A program made the translations under genes and the position numbers. Positions 48,554 through 56,659 of a stretch of DNA of 64,000 nucleotides are shown here, piece by piece (positions within the stretch are counted from its first letter, which is position 1; every line of letters begins with the position of its first letter). The DNA is taken from contig CAVRXM010000001.1 of the NCBI GenBank assembly GCA_963725085.1, positions 1,054,001-1,118,000 on the forward strand. Direction: 5' to 3'. This DNA comes from VRUE01 sp963725085. GTDB taxonomy: Bacteria > Actinomycetota > Thermoleophilia > Solirubrobacterales > 70-9. The notes under the pieces were generated by a model. That model ran no database searches. It had not been told where the DNA came from and saw nothing but the letters and a program-made list of their open reading frames with translations.

Positions 48554-49945
48554 TCAGTCAGCCGGGTCGGTGGCGCGCGCGGCGTCGATCAGCCCTGCCC
48601 CCTGCTCGGTCCGCGGCAGGCCGATGCTGCGGGCGGTTCCTTCGAGGCGGGAGGCGACCGCCGCCGCGAGCTTCGCGCCCTTCAGCTTCGGCGGCAGCAC
48701 GCCGGAGGCGAGAATCATCGCCGCGACTCCGGAGACGTGGGCCGCCGCCATCGAGGTCCCGACGTAGTCGCCCGGCTCGGCGAAGACGCTCGGGTCGCCG
48801 GACTTGAGGGTCACCTGGTAGATCGGCCCGGTCAGCACCGATGGGCAGCCCGCCGCCGGGGTGCCGCCCCCGGGGGCGACGACGTCGACGCCCTTGCCGA
48901 CCAGCGAGTAGGCGCCGATGCAGCCCCCCTCGGTCGCGCCGCCGACGCCGATCACACCCTGGCCGGTGGCCGGGGGGGCGACGCAGGACTCGGCGCCGAC
49001 ATTGCCGATCGAGGCCACGGTCACGACACCGAGGTGGTCGGCGCGGCGCAGTTCTTCGTTGATCACCGGCACCTTCTTGTGGCAGCCGAAGTTGAAGCTC
49101 ATGTTGATCACGTCGGCGCCGTGGTCGACTGCGTAGCGGATTCCGCGGGCGATGTCGTCGGCCTGGCCGCTGCCGTAGCGGTCGAGGACGCGGACCGGCA
49201 TCAGCCCGGCGCGGTAGGCGAGGCCGGTCAGCGCGACGCCGTTGTTCGTCTTCTCGCCGATCGTGCCGGCGACGTGGGTGCCGTGCCCGTTTTCGTCCAT
49301 CGGCAGCCGATCGTTGGCGACGAAGTCATAGCCCTTGACGAACTGGCCCGATGTGAAGTCGGGGCTGCGCATGAACCGCTTGCCCTGGGTGCGGTAGGCG
49401 ATCCCGGTGTCGAGCACCGCGACCTTGACGCCCTGGGCGCCGGGCCGGCCGGCTTCGGCCAGGTGGCGCCAGGCGCCGACCGCGTCGATCCCCCCGCTCG
49501 AGGTCGGGAACGCGTCGCTGCCCGTGTCCTCCCAGGGCAGGAAGTTCCACTGTTTCGTCACCCAGCCCCCGTCGGTGCTGCTCGGGACCGCGTCGAGCGA
49601 GCCGGGATCGTTCGGGACTCCCTGGAATGGCGGTTCGGAGGCGGTCGCGATGTAGTTCGGCGCGGCGTACTCGACCCGCGGGTTTCCGCGGAGCGCGCTC
49701 GCCGCGGCGCGGACGCCGACCCCGGCGGGCAGGTCGACCGTCCTACCCCGCCCTTCACCCTCGAACTTGACGATGACCTGGTGGGGGGCGAAGCCGTGGG
49801 CCTGCGACAGGCCCGTTGCCGCGCCGGCAGGGGCCGCGAAGGCGGCTGCGACCAGCAGGCCGAGGACGGCGGCAAGCGTGAGAGTGCGGCGGCTCAATTT
49901 TGGCGATCTCTGATTGGGTTCCCCTGCAATCAACGAGATTGCCAT
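48554..49945 (-). CDS. Secreted subtilisin-like serine protease (S8)
   Basis: 463 residues from ATG 49945; TTG 49897 is an alternative since neither has a good ribosome binding site. A signal peptide (LTLAAVLGLLVAAAFAAPAG) and a short inhibitor-like pro-region (PHQVIVKFEGEGR, RVEYAAPNYIATA) come first. The triad is VAVLDTGIAY (Asp), NGHGTHVAGTIG (His) and GTSMAAAHVSGVAA (Ser; AHVSG where PHVAG is common). The oxyanion Asn is in SIGNVGAESC. It degrades or matures proteins outside the cell. Confidence 0.9.
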   Translation of the reverse strand: MAISLIAGEPNQRSPKLSRRTLTLAAVLGLLVAAAFAAPAGAATGLSQAHGFAPHQVIVKFEGEGRGRTVDLPAGVGVRAAASALRGNPRVEYAAPNYIATASEPPFQGVPNDPGSLDAVPSSTDGGWVTKQWNFLPWEDTGSDAFPTSSGGIDAVGAWRHLAEAGRPGAQGVKVAVLDTGIAYRTQGKRFMRSPDFTSGQFVKGYDFVANDRLPMDENGHGTHVAGTIGEKTNNGVALTGLAYRAGLMPVRVLDRYGSGQADDIARGIRYAVDHGADVINMSFNFGCHKKVPVINEELRRADHLGVVTVASIGNVGAESCVAPPATGQGVIGVGGATEGGCIGAYSLVGKGVDVVAPGGGTPAAGCPSVLTGPIYQVTLKSGDPSVFAEPGDYVGTSMAAAHVSGVAAMILASGVLPPKLKGAKLAAAVASRLEGTARSIGLPRTEQGAGLIDAARATDPAD

Positions 49946-49993
49946 AAAACACCGCGGCGCCCGAGAAGTTGTCGGTCGCACATACTTCCGGCC

Positions 49994-50461
49994 ATGGCAG
50001 GCGAGGCCCCGGATCCCGATCAGCGGCGTTTGATGGAGATCGCGATCGAGCGTGCCCGCGAGGCCGAGGCGCAGGGGGACGTCCCGATCGGCGCCGTCGT
50101 CGCCCGCGGGGGCGAGCCGCTCGCTGCCGCCGGCAACGAGCGCGAGCTCCGCGGCGATCCGACCGCGCACGCCGAGATCCTCGCGATCCGGGCCGCCGCC
50201 GAGGCGCTCGGCGGCTGGCGCCTGCCGGAAACGACCCTCTACGTGACGCTCGAGCCGTGCGCGATGTGCGCCGGGGCGATCGTCCTCGCCCGGATCCCCG
50301 AGGTCGTCTTCGGCGCGCCGGACCCGAAGGCCGGCGCGGCGGGCAGCGTCATGGATGTGCTCGGCGACCCCGCCCTGAACCACCGCCCCCGGGTCACCGC
50401 GGGCCTGCTCGAGGACGAGTGCGCGGCGCTCCTGCGCGAGTTCTTCGCGTCCCGACGTTGA
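49994..50461 (+). CDS. tadA: tRNA-specific adenosine deaminase (A34 to I34)
   Basis: 155 residues. Zn/catalytic motifs PTAHAEILAIR (HAE) and TLEPCAMCAGAIVLARI (PCxxC), plus VFGAPDPKAGAAGSVMDVL typical of TadA. It converts A34 of tRNA-Arg(ACG) to inosine. It lies 29 nt before a tRNA-Ser gene on the same strand. Confidence 0.9.
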   Translation: MAGEAPDPDQRRLMEIAIERAREAEAQGDVPIGAVVARGGEPLAAAGNERELRGDPTAHAEILAIRAAAEALGGWRLPETTLYVTLEPCAMCAGAIVLARIPEVVFGAPDPKAGAAGSVMDVLGDPALNHRPRVTAGLLEDECAALLREFFASRR

Positions 50462-50490
50462 GCCCGCGCCGGATACCCTTGGAGGGCCCT

Positions 50491-50580
50491 GGAGAGGTGT
50501 CCGAGTGGCTTAAGGAGCGCGACTGGAAATCGCGTGGGCGGGGTTAACCCGCCTCGTGGGTTCGAATCCCACCCTCTCCG
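50491..50580 (+). tRNA. tRNA-Ser (anticodon GGA)
   Basis: 90 nt. Acceptor arms GGAGAGG / CCTCTCC pair fully with discriminator G; the anticodon loop reads CTGGAAA (GGA), the long variable arm GGGCGGGGTTAACCCGCCT is typical for Ser, and the T-loop is GTGGGTTCGAATCCCAC. CCA is not encoded. It reads codons UCC/UCU. Confidence 0.93.
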
Positions 50581-51521
50581 CTTCTTCCAGAATTGCTCGG
50601 CGCCGGCCCGGCAAATCTCAGGACCAGGCCGGCGGTGCGAGCGGGCTTCTCGACGTTCGGCGAGTGCCCGGCCCCGGGCACCAGTGCCGTCTCCGCCCCG
50701 GGAATATCCGCATAGGCGGCCAGCGCCGCCTTCGATTCGTAGATCTGGTCCTCGGCGCCGAAGATTGCCAGCAGTGGGGTTTCCGTCCCTTCGATCCTGC
50801 GATCGAGCGGCTCTTCGTCCATGAAATCGCCCTCCTCGCCGTCGGAGTCATACGAGGTATAGGTCATCCGGTTGAATTCGTCGACGAACTCATCGGGCAC
50901 CTCGAATCCCGGCGCGAACGCGACCTCCAACCCTTCTTTGATCAAGGAATCAGGGGTCACCTGCCAGAGGGCCGGCCCGATCACCGGCGTGGTGCTGAGC
51001 TCGGCGGTGAATCCGAGGCCCTTCGAGAACCGTTCTTCGGGCGCCTGATCGATGATCACCAGGCGCCTGACATAGCCGCCGCGAACCTCGCTGAGCGCGG
51101 TCCCGACGGTGCCCCCCATCGACTGCCCGACCACCGTGGCGCCGCGCACGCCCAGACGTTTCAGCGCTTCGGCAACGAAGGTCGCCTGGTCCTCCATCGA
51201 GTATCCCGACCCCGGCATCTCGGAACCCCCGAACCCGCGCAGGTCGAGCGCGATCACCCGGTGGTCGCTGTCGATCAGCGGGATCATCCGCTGCCACCAC
51301 ACGATCGAGCAGGTGTAGCAGTGGAGCAGCACGATCGGGGAGCCGTCGCGCGGCCCCCTTTCGAGGACCTGCATGTCGCCCCCCGCAAGGTGCAGGATCC
51401 GGCCCCCGGGCACGGTCACGGCGGCCGACTTCGTTTCGCCCTCGACGACCAATGTGTTGATCGTCAGCAGCACCGCGAGCACCCCGACGACACCGATCAG
51501 GATCTTCCATCCTTTGCCCAT
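50544..51521 (-). CDS. Membrane-anchored alpha/beta hydrolase
   Basis: 325 residues. N-terminal helix (ILIGVVGVLAVLLTINTLVV), then VLLHCYTCSIVWWQRMIP, DLRGFGGSEMPG, the nucleophile elbow VVGQSMGGTVG (Ser), AIFGAEDQI (Asp) and GAGHSPNVEKP (His), a full triad. The substrate is unknown; the family includes esterases and haloperoxidase-like enzymes. Its last residues (SGEGGIRTHEAG) are the antisense of the tRNA-Ser 3' half, so the open frame runs about 37 nt into that tRNA. Confidence 0.82.
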   Translation of the reverse strand: MGKGWKILIGVVGVLAVLLTINTLVVEGETKSAAVTVPGGRILHLAGGDMQVLERGPRDGSPIVLLHCYTCSIVWWQRMIPLIDSDHRVIALDLRGFGGSEMPGSGYSMEDQATFVAEALKRLGVRGATVVGQSMGGTVGTALSEVRGGYVRRLVIIDQAPEERFSKGLGFTAELSTTPVIGPALWQVTPDSLIKEGLEVAFAPGFEVPDEFVDEFNRMTYTSYDSDGEEGDFMDEEPLDRRIEGTETPLLAIFGAEDQIYESKAALAAYADIPGAETALVPGAGHSPNVEKPARTAGLVLRFAGPAPSNSGRSGEGGIRTHEAG

Positions 51522-51601
51522 CCGGTCCTCACCCTAGTTCGGGAGTGGGAGAGCTGCCGAGCGGCCTCCGCTCCCTAGAATCTGCCGACCGACCGAGTCC
51601 C

Positions 51602-51690
51602 GGAGGGGTGCCGGAGTGGTTGAACGGGGCGGTCTCGAAAACCGTTGGCCGTCGCAAGGCGGCTCGTGGGTTCGAATCCCACCCCCTCCG
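51602..51690 (+). tRNA. tRNA-Ser (anticodon CGA)
   Basis: 89 nt. Acceptor GGAGGGG / CCCCTCC, anticodon loop TCTCGAAAA with CGA, long variable arm GTTGGCCGTCGCAAGGCGGC, T-loop GTGGGTTCGAATCCCAC. CCA not encoded. It reads UCG. Confidence 0.93.
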
Positions 51691-51719
51691 CTGAAGCGCG
51701 CGAGTTGCAGGCAGAACAG

Positions 51720-52400
51720 CTAGCTGCAGGCCCCCAGGCGGCGGAGGCGCCGCCGGTAGACGCGCATCGAGCGGTGCCTCCAGTCACCGTGGGTCTGGTG
51801 GCGCAAGCCTGGGACCAGCTCGCGATGGAAGGGAGAGCTGAGGCTCTCGCTGTGCCCGATCACGTTGCGGACCCGGATGTGGAAACGGCAGCGCAGGTAC
51901 TGGGTGAGGCGCAGCGATGCGTGCATCTGGCGCCGGTCGTCGAGAACGTCGCCGTCGCTGAATCCGGTGTGCTCGATCCCGATCGCCGTCCAGTTGAGGC
52001 CGACGGTGTGGCGGCAGCGGGTCCTCAGGTTGACCAGCCTGAAGATGTGCCCAGAGGAGGAGATCACGAAGTGGGAGCAGACGTTTGGCAGCTCGCCGAG
52101 CTCGGGGTCCCGAACGTCGGGGGCGAAGGTGTTGCGGACCGCCGTCGCGCTCGCGGCGACGGCGACGTGCTCGACGATCACCCGCGGGTGGCGGAGTCTC
52201 CAGGTGTGTTCGCCGTAATGGCGCTCCGAGTAGGCGGCCATCTCATGCTTGCGTTTCGGGCCGAACGGGATCAGCCATTTCCGGATCGGGGGCTTTTTGG
52301 CGGAGGCGGGAGAATGGCCGCCGCTCGCCGGGACGGCGCCGATGCCGGCAGCGCAGGAACAGGCGAGCGTTGCGGCGATCAGGCGTGCGGGGCTCTTCAT
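51720..52400 (-). CDS. Secreted N-acetylmuramoyl-L-alanine amidase-like protein (Amidase_2/PGRP)
   Basis: 226 residues with signal peptide (LIAATLACSCAAGIGAVPAS). RVIVEHVAVAASATAVRNTF (first Zn His), SHFVISSSGHIFRLVNLRTR, HTVGLNWTAIGIEHTG (second His) and RNVIGHSESL give the amidase order. It would cut the lactyl-peptide bond in peptidoglycan. Cys pairs (VCSH, RCRH) may form disulfides. The C-terminus is very basic (RSMRVYRRRLRRLG). Confidence 0.8.
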   Translation of the reverse strand: MKSPARLIAATLACSCAAGIGAVPASGGHSPASAKKPPIRKWLIPFGPKRKHEMAAYSERHYGEHTWRLRHPRVIVEHVAVAASATAVRNTFAPDVRDPELGELPNVCSHFVISSSGHIFRLVNLRTRCRHTVGLNWTAIGIEHTGFSDGDVLDDRRQMHASLRLTQYLRCRFHIRVRNVIGHSESLSSPFHRELVPGLRHQTHGDWRHRSMRVYRRRLRRLGACS

Positions 52401-52435
52401 CTGCGCCGAGCATAGGGGGCCTCGAAAGAAGGGCG

Positions 52436-53610
52436 TCAGGGGACCGGCCCGCCGGCGAGCGCGACGGCGACCCCGACGGCGCCGGCGCCCAGCAGGGTCA
52501 GGACGACCCCCCGGCGGAGCGCCAGCAGGCTGACGGCGGCGGCGGTGAGGAGGGCGAACTGCCAGGTCTCGACCAGCGCCGAGGCGAGCGGGATCGCGGC
52601 GCCGAGGATCGCGCCGATCGCGGCCGGGCCGGCGCCGTCGAGGAAGGCGCGCGCGGTGTCGTTGCCGCGCAGCCGCTCGAACCGACCGCCGCCGAGGAGG
52701 ATGAAGGAGAAGGAGGGGACGAAGGCGACCGCGGCGGCGAGCAGGCCGCCGCCGATCCCTTGGGCCGCGTAGCCGACGGCGGCGACGGTGGCGACAACCG
52801 GGCCCGGCGTCACCTGCCCGAGGGCGACGGCGTTGAGGAATTCGGAGTCGCTCATCCAGTGGTAGACGTGGACGGCGTCCCCCTGCATCAGCGGGATGAT
52901 CACGAAGCCGCCGCCGAAGGAGAGGGCGCCGACCTTGAACGCCGTCCAGGCGAGGGCGCCCAGCCCGCCGCCGGCTGCGGCCGACGTCGCGAGCATCGGC
53001 GCCGGGGCCAGCCCCAGCGTCCCGGTGCCCTGCCTGCGCCGCAGCGCGACCTCGACCGCGCCGCAGGCGAGCAGAACCAACACCAGATAGGGGCCGACCA
53101 GCGCCGCCGCCGACGCCCCCGGCGACGACGTAGAGGAACCAGAGCCGCTCCTCGCGCCCGTCCTCCCGAGCCCGAGCGAGGCTCGGTCCGACCAGGTCGA
53201 TTCCGGCGCGCAGCGGCGACCGCGGCCACCGCGGCGCCCGCCCCGGCCCCGGCGCCGCGCACCCAGAGCGGCGGCGCCTGCGCGAGAAAGACGACCGAGA
53301 GCGCGAGGACGATGACCACCGCGGGGAGGACGAACCCGAGGCCGCCGACGATCGCCCCGGGCCAGCCGCCGACCCGGTAGGCGCAGAAGATCGCGAGCTG
53401 GGTCGAGGCCGGGCCGGGCAGCAGCGAGCAGGCCGCGTTCGCGTCCTCGAAGGCGCGGGTGTCCATCCAGCCGCTGCGGCGCACGACGAGCCCGCGCAGC
53501 AGCGTGATGTGGGCAGGGGGGCCGCCGAATCCGGTCAGGCCGATGCGCGTCCACTCGCGCGCGATCTCGGTCAGGGACGGCTCGCCGGCGCCGGCCGCGG
53601 CGCTACTCAC
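52436..53610 (-). pseudogene. chrA: Chromate transporter ChrA, broken by two +1 frameshifts
   Basis: From GTG 53610: LTEIAREWTRIGLTGFGGPP, ACSLLPGPASTQLAIFCAY and GWPGAIVGGLGFVLPAVVIV are the N-terminal CHR domain. The frame then breaks near 53208 (continues GIDLVGPSLARAREDG, RLWFLYVVAG) and again near 53120 in a run of G, then resumes LVGPYLVLVLLACG and the second CHR half (FKVGALSFGGGFVIIPLMQ, FLNAVALGQVTPGPVV). Deleting one base at each point restores a normal two-domain ChrA of about 390 residues. Decay or sequence error. Confidence 0.7.
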
Positions 53611-53808
53611 CGAGTGCCCCGTAGCCCAGCGCGCGGGGTGCTCGCCCGGTGGGAGGAAGGTGTCGACTCCGTAGCTCGCATCGCCCGATCGGGGTGGTTT
53701 ATACGGATGTGCGGCCCCGTTGCCACGCCTACGGTCCGAGCCGTAAACGAACCGCCCCCGGGTCATACCTGCTCGGAAACAGTGCGGTCCCAATGAGAGG
53801 AGCAACAT

Positions 53809-54213
53809 ATGAGAGGCCTTGGCCGCGCTGTGTTCGTCGCCATCCTCCTGCTGATAGCGGGGATCTTGAACGTCATCTACGGGATCGGCGCGATAGCCGA
53901 CGCGAACTTCTGGGTTGGCGAAAACCACTTCGTGCTGGGCAACCTGCACACCTGGGGGTGGATAACGCTGATCATCGGCGTGATCGAGATCTTCGGTGGC
54001 CTCTCCCTGTTCACCGGCGGCACGTTCGGGCGGGTGATCGGCATAGTCGGCGCCAGCCTCGGCGCCCTCGCCGCGCTGCTCGCCGTCGGCGGCGCCTACC
54101 CCTTCTGGGCGCTGGGCGTCTTCGCGCTCTGCGTGATCTGCATTCACGGCCTCGTCGTCTACGGCGAGCCGCTCGAAGAAGAGCCCCGGGCTCCGGGCGC
54201 ACCGCGAGCCTGA
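53809..54213 (+). CDS. DUF7144-like four-helix membrane protein
   Basis: 134 residues with GAGAGGAG before ATG. Four hydrophobic segments (AVFVAILLLIAGILNVIYGI, WGWITLIIGVIEIFGGLSLF, GRVIGIVGASLGALAALLAV, FWALGVFALCVICIHGLVVY) match the DUF7144 pattern common in actinobacteria. Function unknown. The 198 nt before it, shared with the divergent chrA remnant, hold no gene; I see no clear promoter. A hairpin follows the stop. Confidence 0.75.
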   Translation: MRGLGRAVFVAILLLIAGILNVIYGIGAIADANFWVGENHFVLGNLHTWGWITLIIGVIEIFGGLSLFTGGTFGRVIGIVGASLGALAALLAVGGAYPFWALGVFALCVICIHGLVVYGEPLEEEPRAPGAPRA

Positions 54214-54235
54214 TCGAGGCGAGGTCCAGGACGCA

Positions 54236-54263
54236 TCCGGCCCGCCCGCAGAGGCGGGCCGGA
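54236..54263 (+). terminator. Hairpin terminator after the DUF7144-like gene
   Basis: Perfect 11-bp stem TCCGGCCCGCC / GGCGGGCCGGA with loop CGCAGA, 22 nt past the stop; no T-run. Confidence 0.65.
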
Positions 54264-54342
54264 CCGTCCGTCGTTGCGGCAGCGACCCGCGAAGGACAGA
54301 TGACCTCAGATAACCGGGCCGGCCGGTCGATAGACCTTCGAC

Positions 54343-55221
54343 ATGAGGTTCCTGCACAATTCGAACTCGGTGCGGGGGACTGCAACACTCGGAACGCGGA
54401 CAGGGCTCGGAATCGCCGCCCTGCTCCTGGTGGGCGCATTGAGCGCCTGCGGGCAGGGCTCGACCGCGGTCGTCGAAGCACCGGCAAAGCCCCGGCCGCA
54501 TAGCCGCATCGCCGAAGAGCAACCGCCCCACCCCAGCCATCTCGACGTCGCCACGCCGACGCAGGAGGCGGCCGCGAGGCGCGAAGCGGCGGAGGCCACT
54601 GCGAGGCGCGAAGCGGCGGCCGCCGTGAAGAAGGAACGCGAGGCGCAGGAAGCCGAGCCCGAACCGGCCCCCGAACCGAGCTCGCCGCCGCCGCCGGGGT
54701 CGCTGCCACCGGCATCGGCTGGGACCAACGGCTCCTACACGCCGCCGCCTCCCTCGCAGCGAAAAGAGATCACGCCGCGGGTGATCGAACGGCTCGAGCG
54801 CCAGGAAGCGGAGGGGAGGGCGGTCCTGCTCAGCGGCATCGCCCTGGCGCCGCCGGGCGCCCCGGAAAGGATCAAGGCGGCGATCAGCGCCGCGAACACG
54901 ATCGTCGGCCGCCCCTACATCTGGGGCGGGGGGCACGCATCCTGGTACTCGGCGGGCTACGACTGCTCGGGCGCGGTCAGCTTCATGCTCGGAGGCGGCG
55001 GCTTCCTCGAAGCGCCGCTCGACTCGACCCGGCTCGAGTCCTGGGGCGCTCCCGGGCCGGGAAAGTGGGTGACCGTCTACGCGAACGCCGGCCACGCCTA
55101 CGCGGTGATCGCCGGCCTCCGCTGGGACACGGTCGGCGACGAAAACGGGACCGGCCCGCGCTGGCACGCCGCCGCCCCCTACCCCGAAGGCTTCGTCGCC
55201 CGCCACCCGCCCGGGTTCTGA
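54343..55221 (+). CDS. Lipoprotein with NlpC/P60-like peptidase domain
   Basis: 292 residues. The lipobox is LSAC at about residue 35 after a hydrophobic signal. A long Ala/Glu/Arg helix (EAAARREAAEATARREAAAA, partly repeated at DNA level near 54566-54625) and a Pro-rich linker project the domain from the membrane. The domain starts at INTIVGRPYIWGGGH-like text (ANTIVGRPYIWGGG), then AGYDCSGAVSFML (catalytic Cys) and NAGHAYAVIAG (His). It probably cleaves peptidoglycan stem peptides. The third catalytic residue is not certain. Confidence 0.75.
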   Translation: MRFLHNSNSVRGTATLGTRTGLGIAALLLVGALSACGQGSTAVVEAPAKPRPHSRIAEEQPPHPSHLDVATPTQEAAARREAAEATARREAAAAVKKEREAQEAEPEPAPEPSSPPPPGSLPPASAGTNGSYTPPPPSQRKEITPRVIERLERQEAEGRAVLLSGIALAPPGAPERIKAAISAANTIVGRPYIWGGGHASWYSAGYDCSGAVSFMLGGGGFLEAPLDSTRLESWGAPGPGKWVTVYANAGHAYAVIAGLRWDTVGDENGTGPRWHAAAPYPEGFVARHPPGF

Positions 55222-55232
55222 TCGGCGTCGGA

Positions 55233-55238
55233 TAGGCT
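55233..55238 (+). promoter_or_regulatory. Probable -10 box of the P450 gene
   Basis: TAGGCT 37 nt before ATG 55276; the leader ends with CGGAGG 6 nt before the start. Confidence 0.4.
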
Positions 55239-55275
55239 GGCCGCACAGCGCTGAACCACCCGATCGGAGGATCAC

Positions 55276-56535
55276 ATGCGCGTCACCGGCCAGGACCAGA
55301 AGCCGCTCGAGGAGGTGCTCGTCGCCGATCGGGAGAACTTCGAGGACGGCCCTCCCCACGAGCTGTTCAAGCGGCTTCGCGGCGAGTGCCCGGTGCATTG
55401 GTCTCCGCGGATCACCGAGTTCCCCGAGGAGGACGGCTTCTGGTCGGTCACGACCGCCGACGACGTCCACGCGGTCAGCCGCGACTGGCAGACCTACTCC
55501 TCCGAGGTCGGGGGCTTCACGGCGCTGAAGAACTCGATCCTGCCGCTCGAGCTCCAGCAGGCGATGTTCATCGGGATGGACCCGCCGAAGCACGACCGGA
55601 TCAAGGCGCTCTTCCAGCAGGGCTTCACGCCGAAGCGGATAGCCGAGCACGAGGACGCGATCCGCGAGATCGCCGTCGACGTCCTCGAGCCGCTCGAGGC
55701 CCGCGACTCCTGCGACCTGGTCACCGACGTCGCCCAGCGGGTGGTCGCGCGGGTGATCGGGAGCTTCATGGGGCTGCCGCCCGAGGACGACGAGGTCTGG
55801 GCGCGGCTGATGAACACGCTGCTGCAGGCCGGCGATCCGGACGCGACGCCCGAGGGGGTGGAGACGGCGATGGAACGCGACGTTCCCGAGATCTTCCGGC
55901 GCTGCGGGAAGCTGATCGCCGAACGCCGCGAGGAGCCTACCGACGACCTCACCAGCGTCCTCGTCCACGCCGAGATCGAGGGCGAGCGGCTCGAGGAACA
56001 CGAGATCGTGATGGGTTTCGTGCTGCTGATGGCGGCGGGCAACGACAGCACCAAGGCGACCTACTGCAGCGGCATGCGGGCGCTGATGGAGGACCGCGAG
56101 CAGATGGAGATGGTCCTCGCGGACCCCTCGCTGGTGCCGGCGGCGGTCGAGGAGGCGCTGCGGATGTTCCCCGCGTTCGCCCACTTCGCCCGCACCGCGA
56201 CGACCGATACCGAGCTCAACGGGCAGACGATCAAGCACGGGGAGAAGTTGGTGATGTGGTACCCGTCATCGAACCGGGACGAGACCCGCTACGAGGACCC
56301 CGACCGGTTCGACGTGACCCGCAACCCCGAGCACCAGGCGTTCGGGGCCGGCGGCCGCCACTTCTGCCTCGGCACCGCGCTCGCCCGGCTCGAGCTGCGG
56401 ATCATGATCGAGGAGACCCTTGCGAGGTTCCCGGAGATCGAGATCGCCGACACGCCGCGCTACGTCGAGTCGCCGTTCGCGAACCAGCTGAAGACCCTCC
56501 CGGTGCGTCTCCGGCCGTCCGCTTCACATCGCTGA
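55276..56535 (+). CDS. Cytochrome P450
   Basis: 419 residues. I-helix LLMAAGNDSTKATY, K-helix VEEALRMFP (ExxR), and the heme loop AFGAGGRHFCLGTALARLEL (FGxGxHxCxG with Cys ligand). The N-terminus lacks a membrane anchor, as in soluble bacterial class I P450s, which need ferredoxin and reductase; neither gene is adjacent. DPPKHDRIKALFQQGFTP resembles CYP families that act on terpenes, steroids or fatty acids, but the substrate is not known. Confidence 0.92.
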   Translation: MRVTGQDQKPLEEVLVADRENFEDGPPHELFKRLRGECPVHWSPRITEFPEEDGFWSVTTADDVHAVSRDWQTYSSEVGGFTALKNSILPLELQQAMFIGMDPPKHDRIKALFQQGFTPKRIAEHEDAIREIAVDVLEPLEARDSCDLVTDVAQRVVARVIGSFMGLPPEDDEVWARLMNTLLQAGDPDATPEGVETAMERDVPEIFRRCGKLIAERREEPTDDLTSVLVHAEIEGERLEEHEIVMGFVLLMAAGNDSTKATYCSGMRALMEDREQMEMVLADPSLVPAAVEEALRMFPAFAHFARTATTDTELNGQTIKHGEKLVMWYPSSNRDETRYEDPDRFDVTRNPEHQAFGAGGRHFCLGTALARLELRIMIEETLARFPEIEIADTPRYVESPFANQLKTLPVRLRPSASHR

Positions 56536-56616
56536 GACATCGCTGTTTCACCGTTCACCGGATAGAAACGGCGTGGTGTCTCCTCGTTAACTGAGGGCGC
56601 ACTGCGCCTGCCTAGG

Positions 56617-56646
56617 TTCGGTTCGACTAGGGGAAAACGAACCGAA
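56617..56646 (+). promoter_or_regulatory. Inverted repeat in the leader of the PhoX-like gene
   Basis: TTCGGTTCG and CGAACCGAA are exact complements 12 nt apart; the second arm runs directly into the AAAGGA ribosome binding site. A regulator site or an mRNA hairpin that hides the ribosome binding site are both possible. Confidence 0.5.
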
Positions 56647-56659
56647 AGGAAGCAAATCG

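Noticed and set aside
51575..51787. 70-residue minus-strand frame over the second tRNA-Ser
   Set aside because: Its text (VGFEPTSRL, VQPLRHPSG) is typical tRNA antisense translation.
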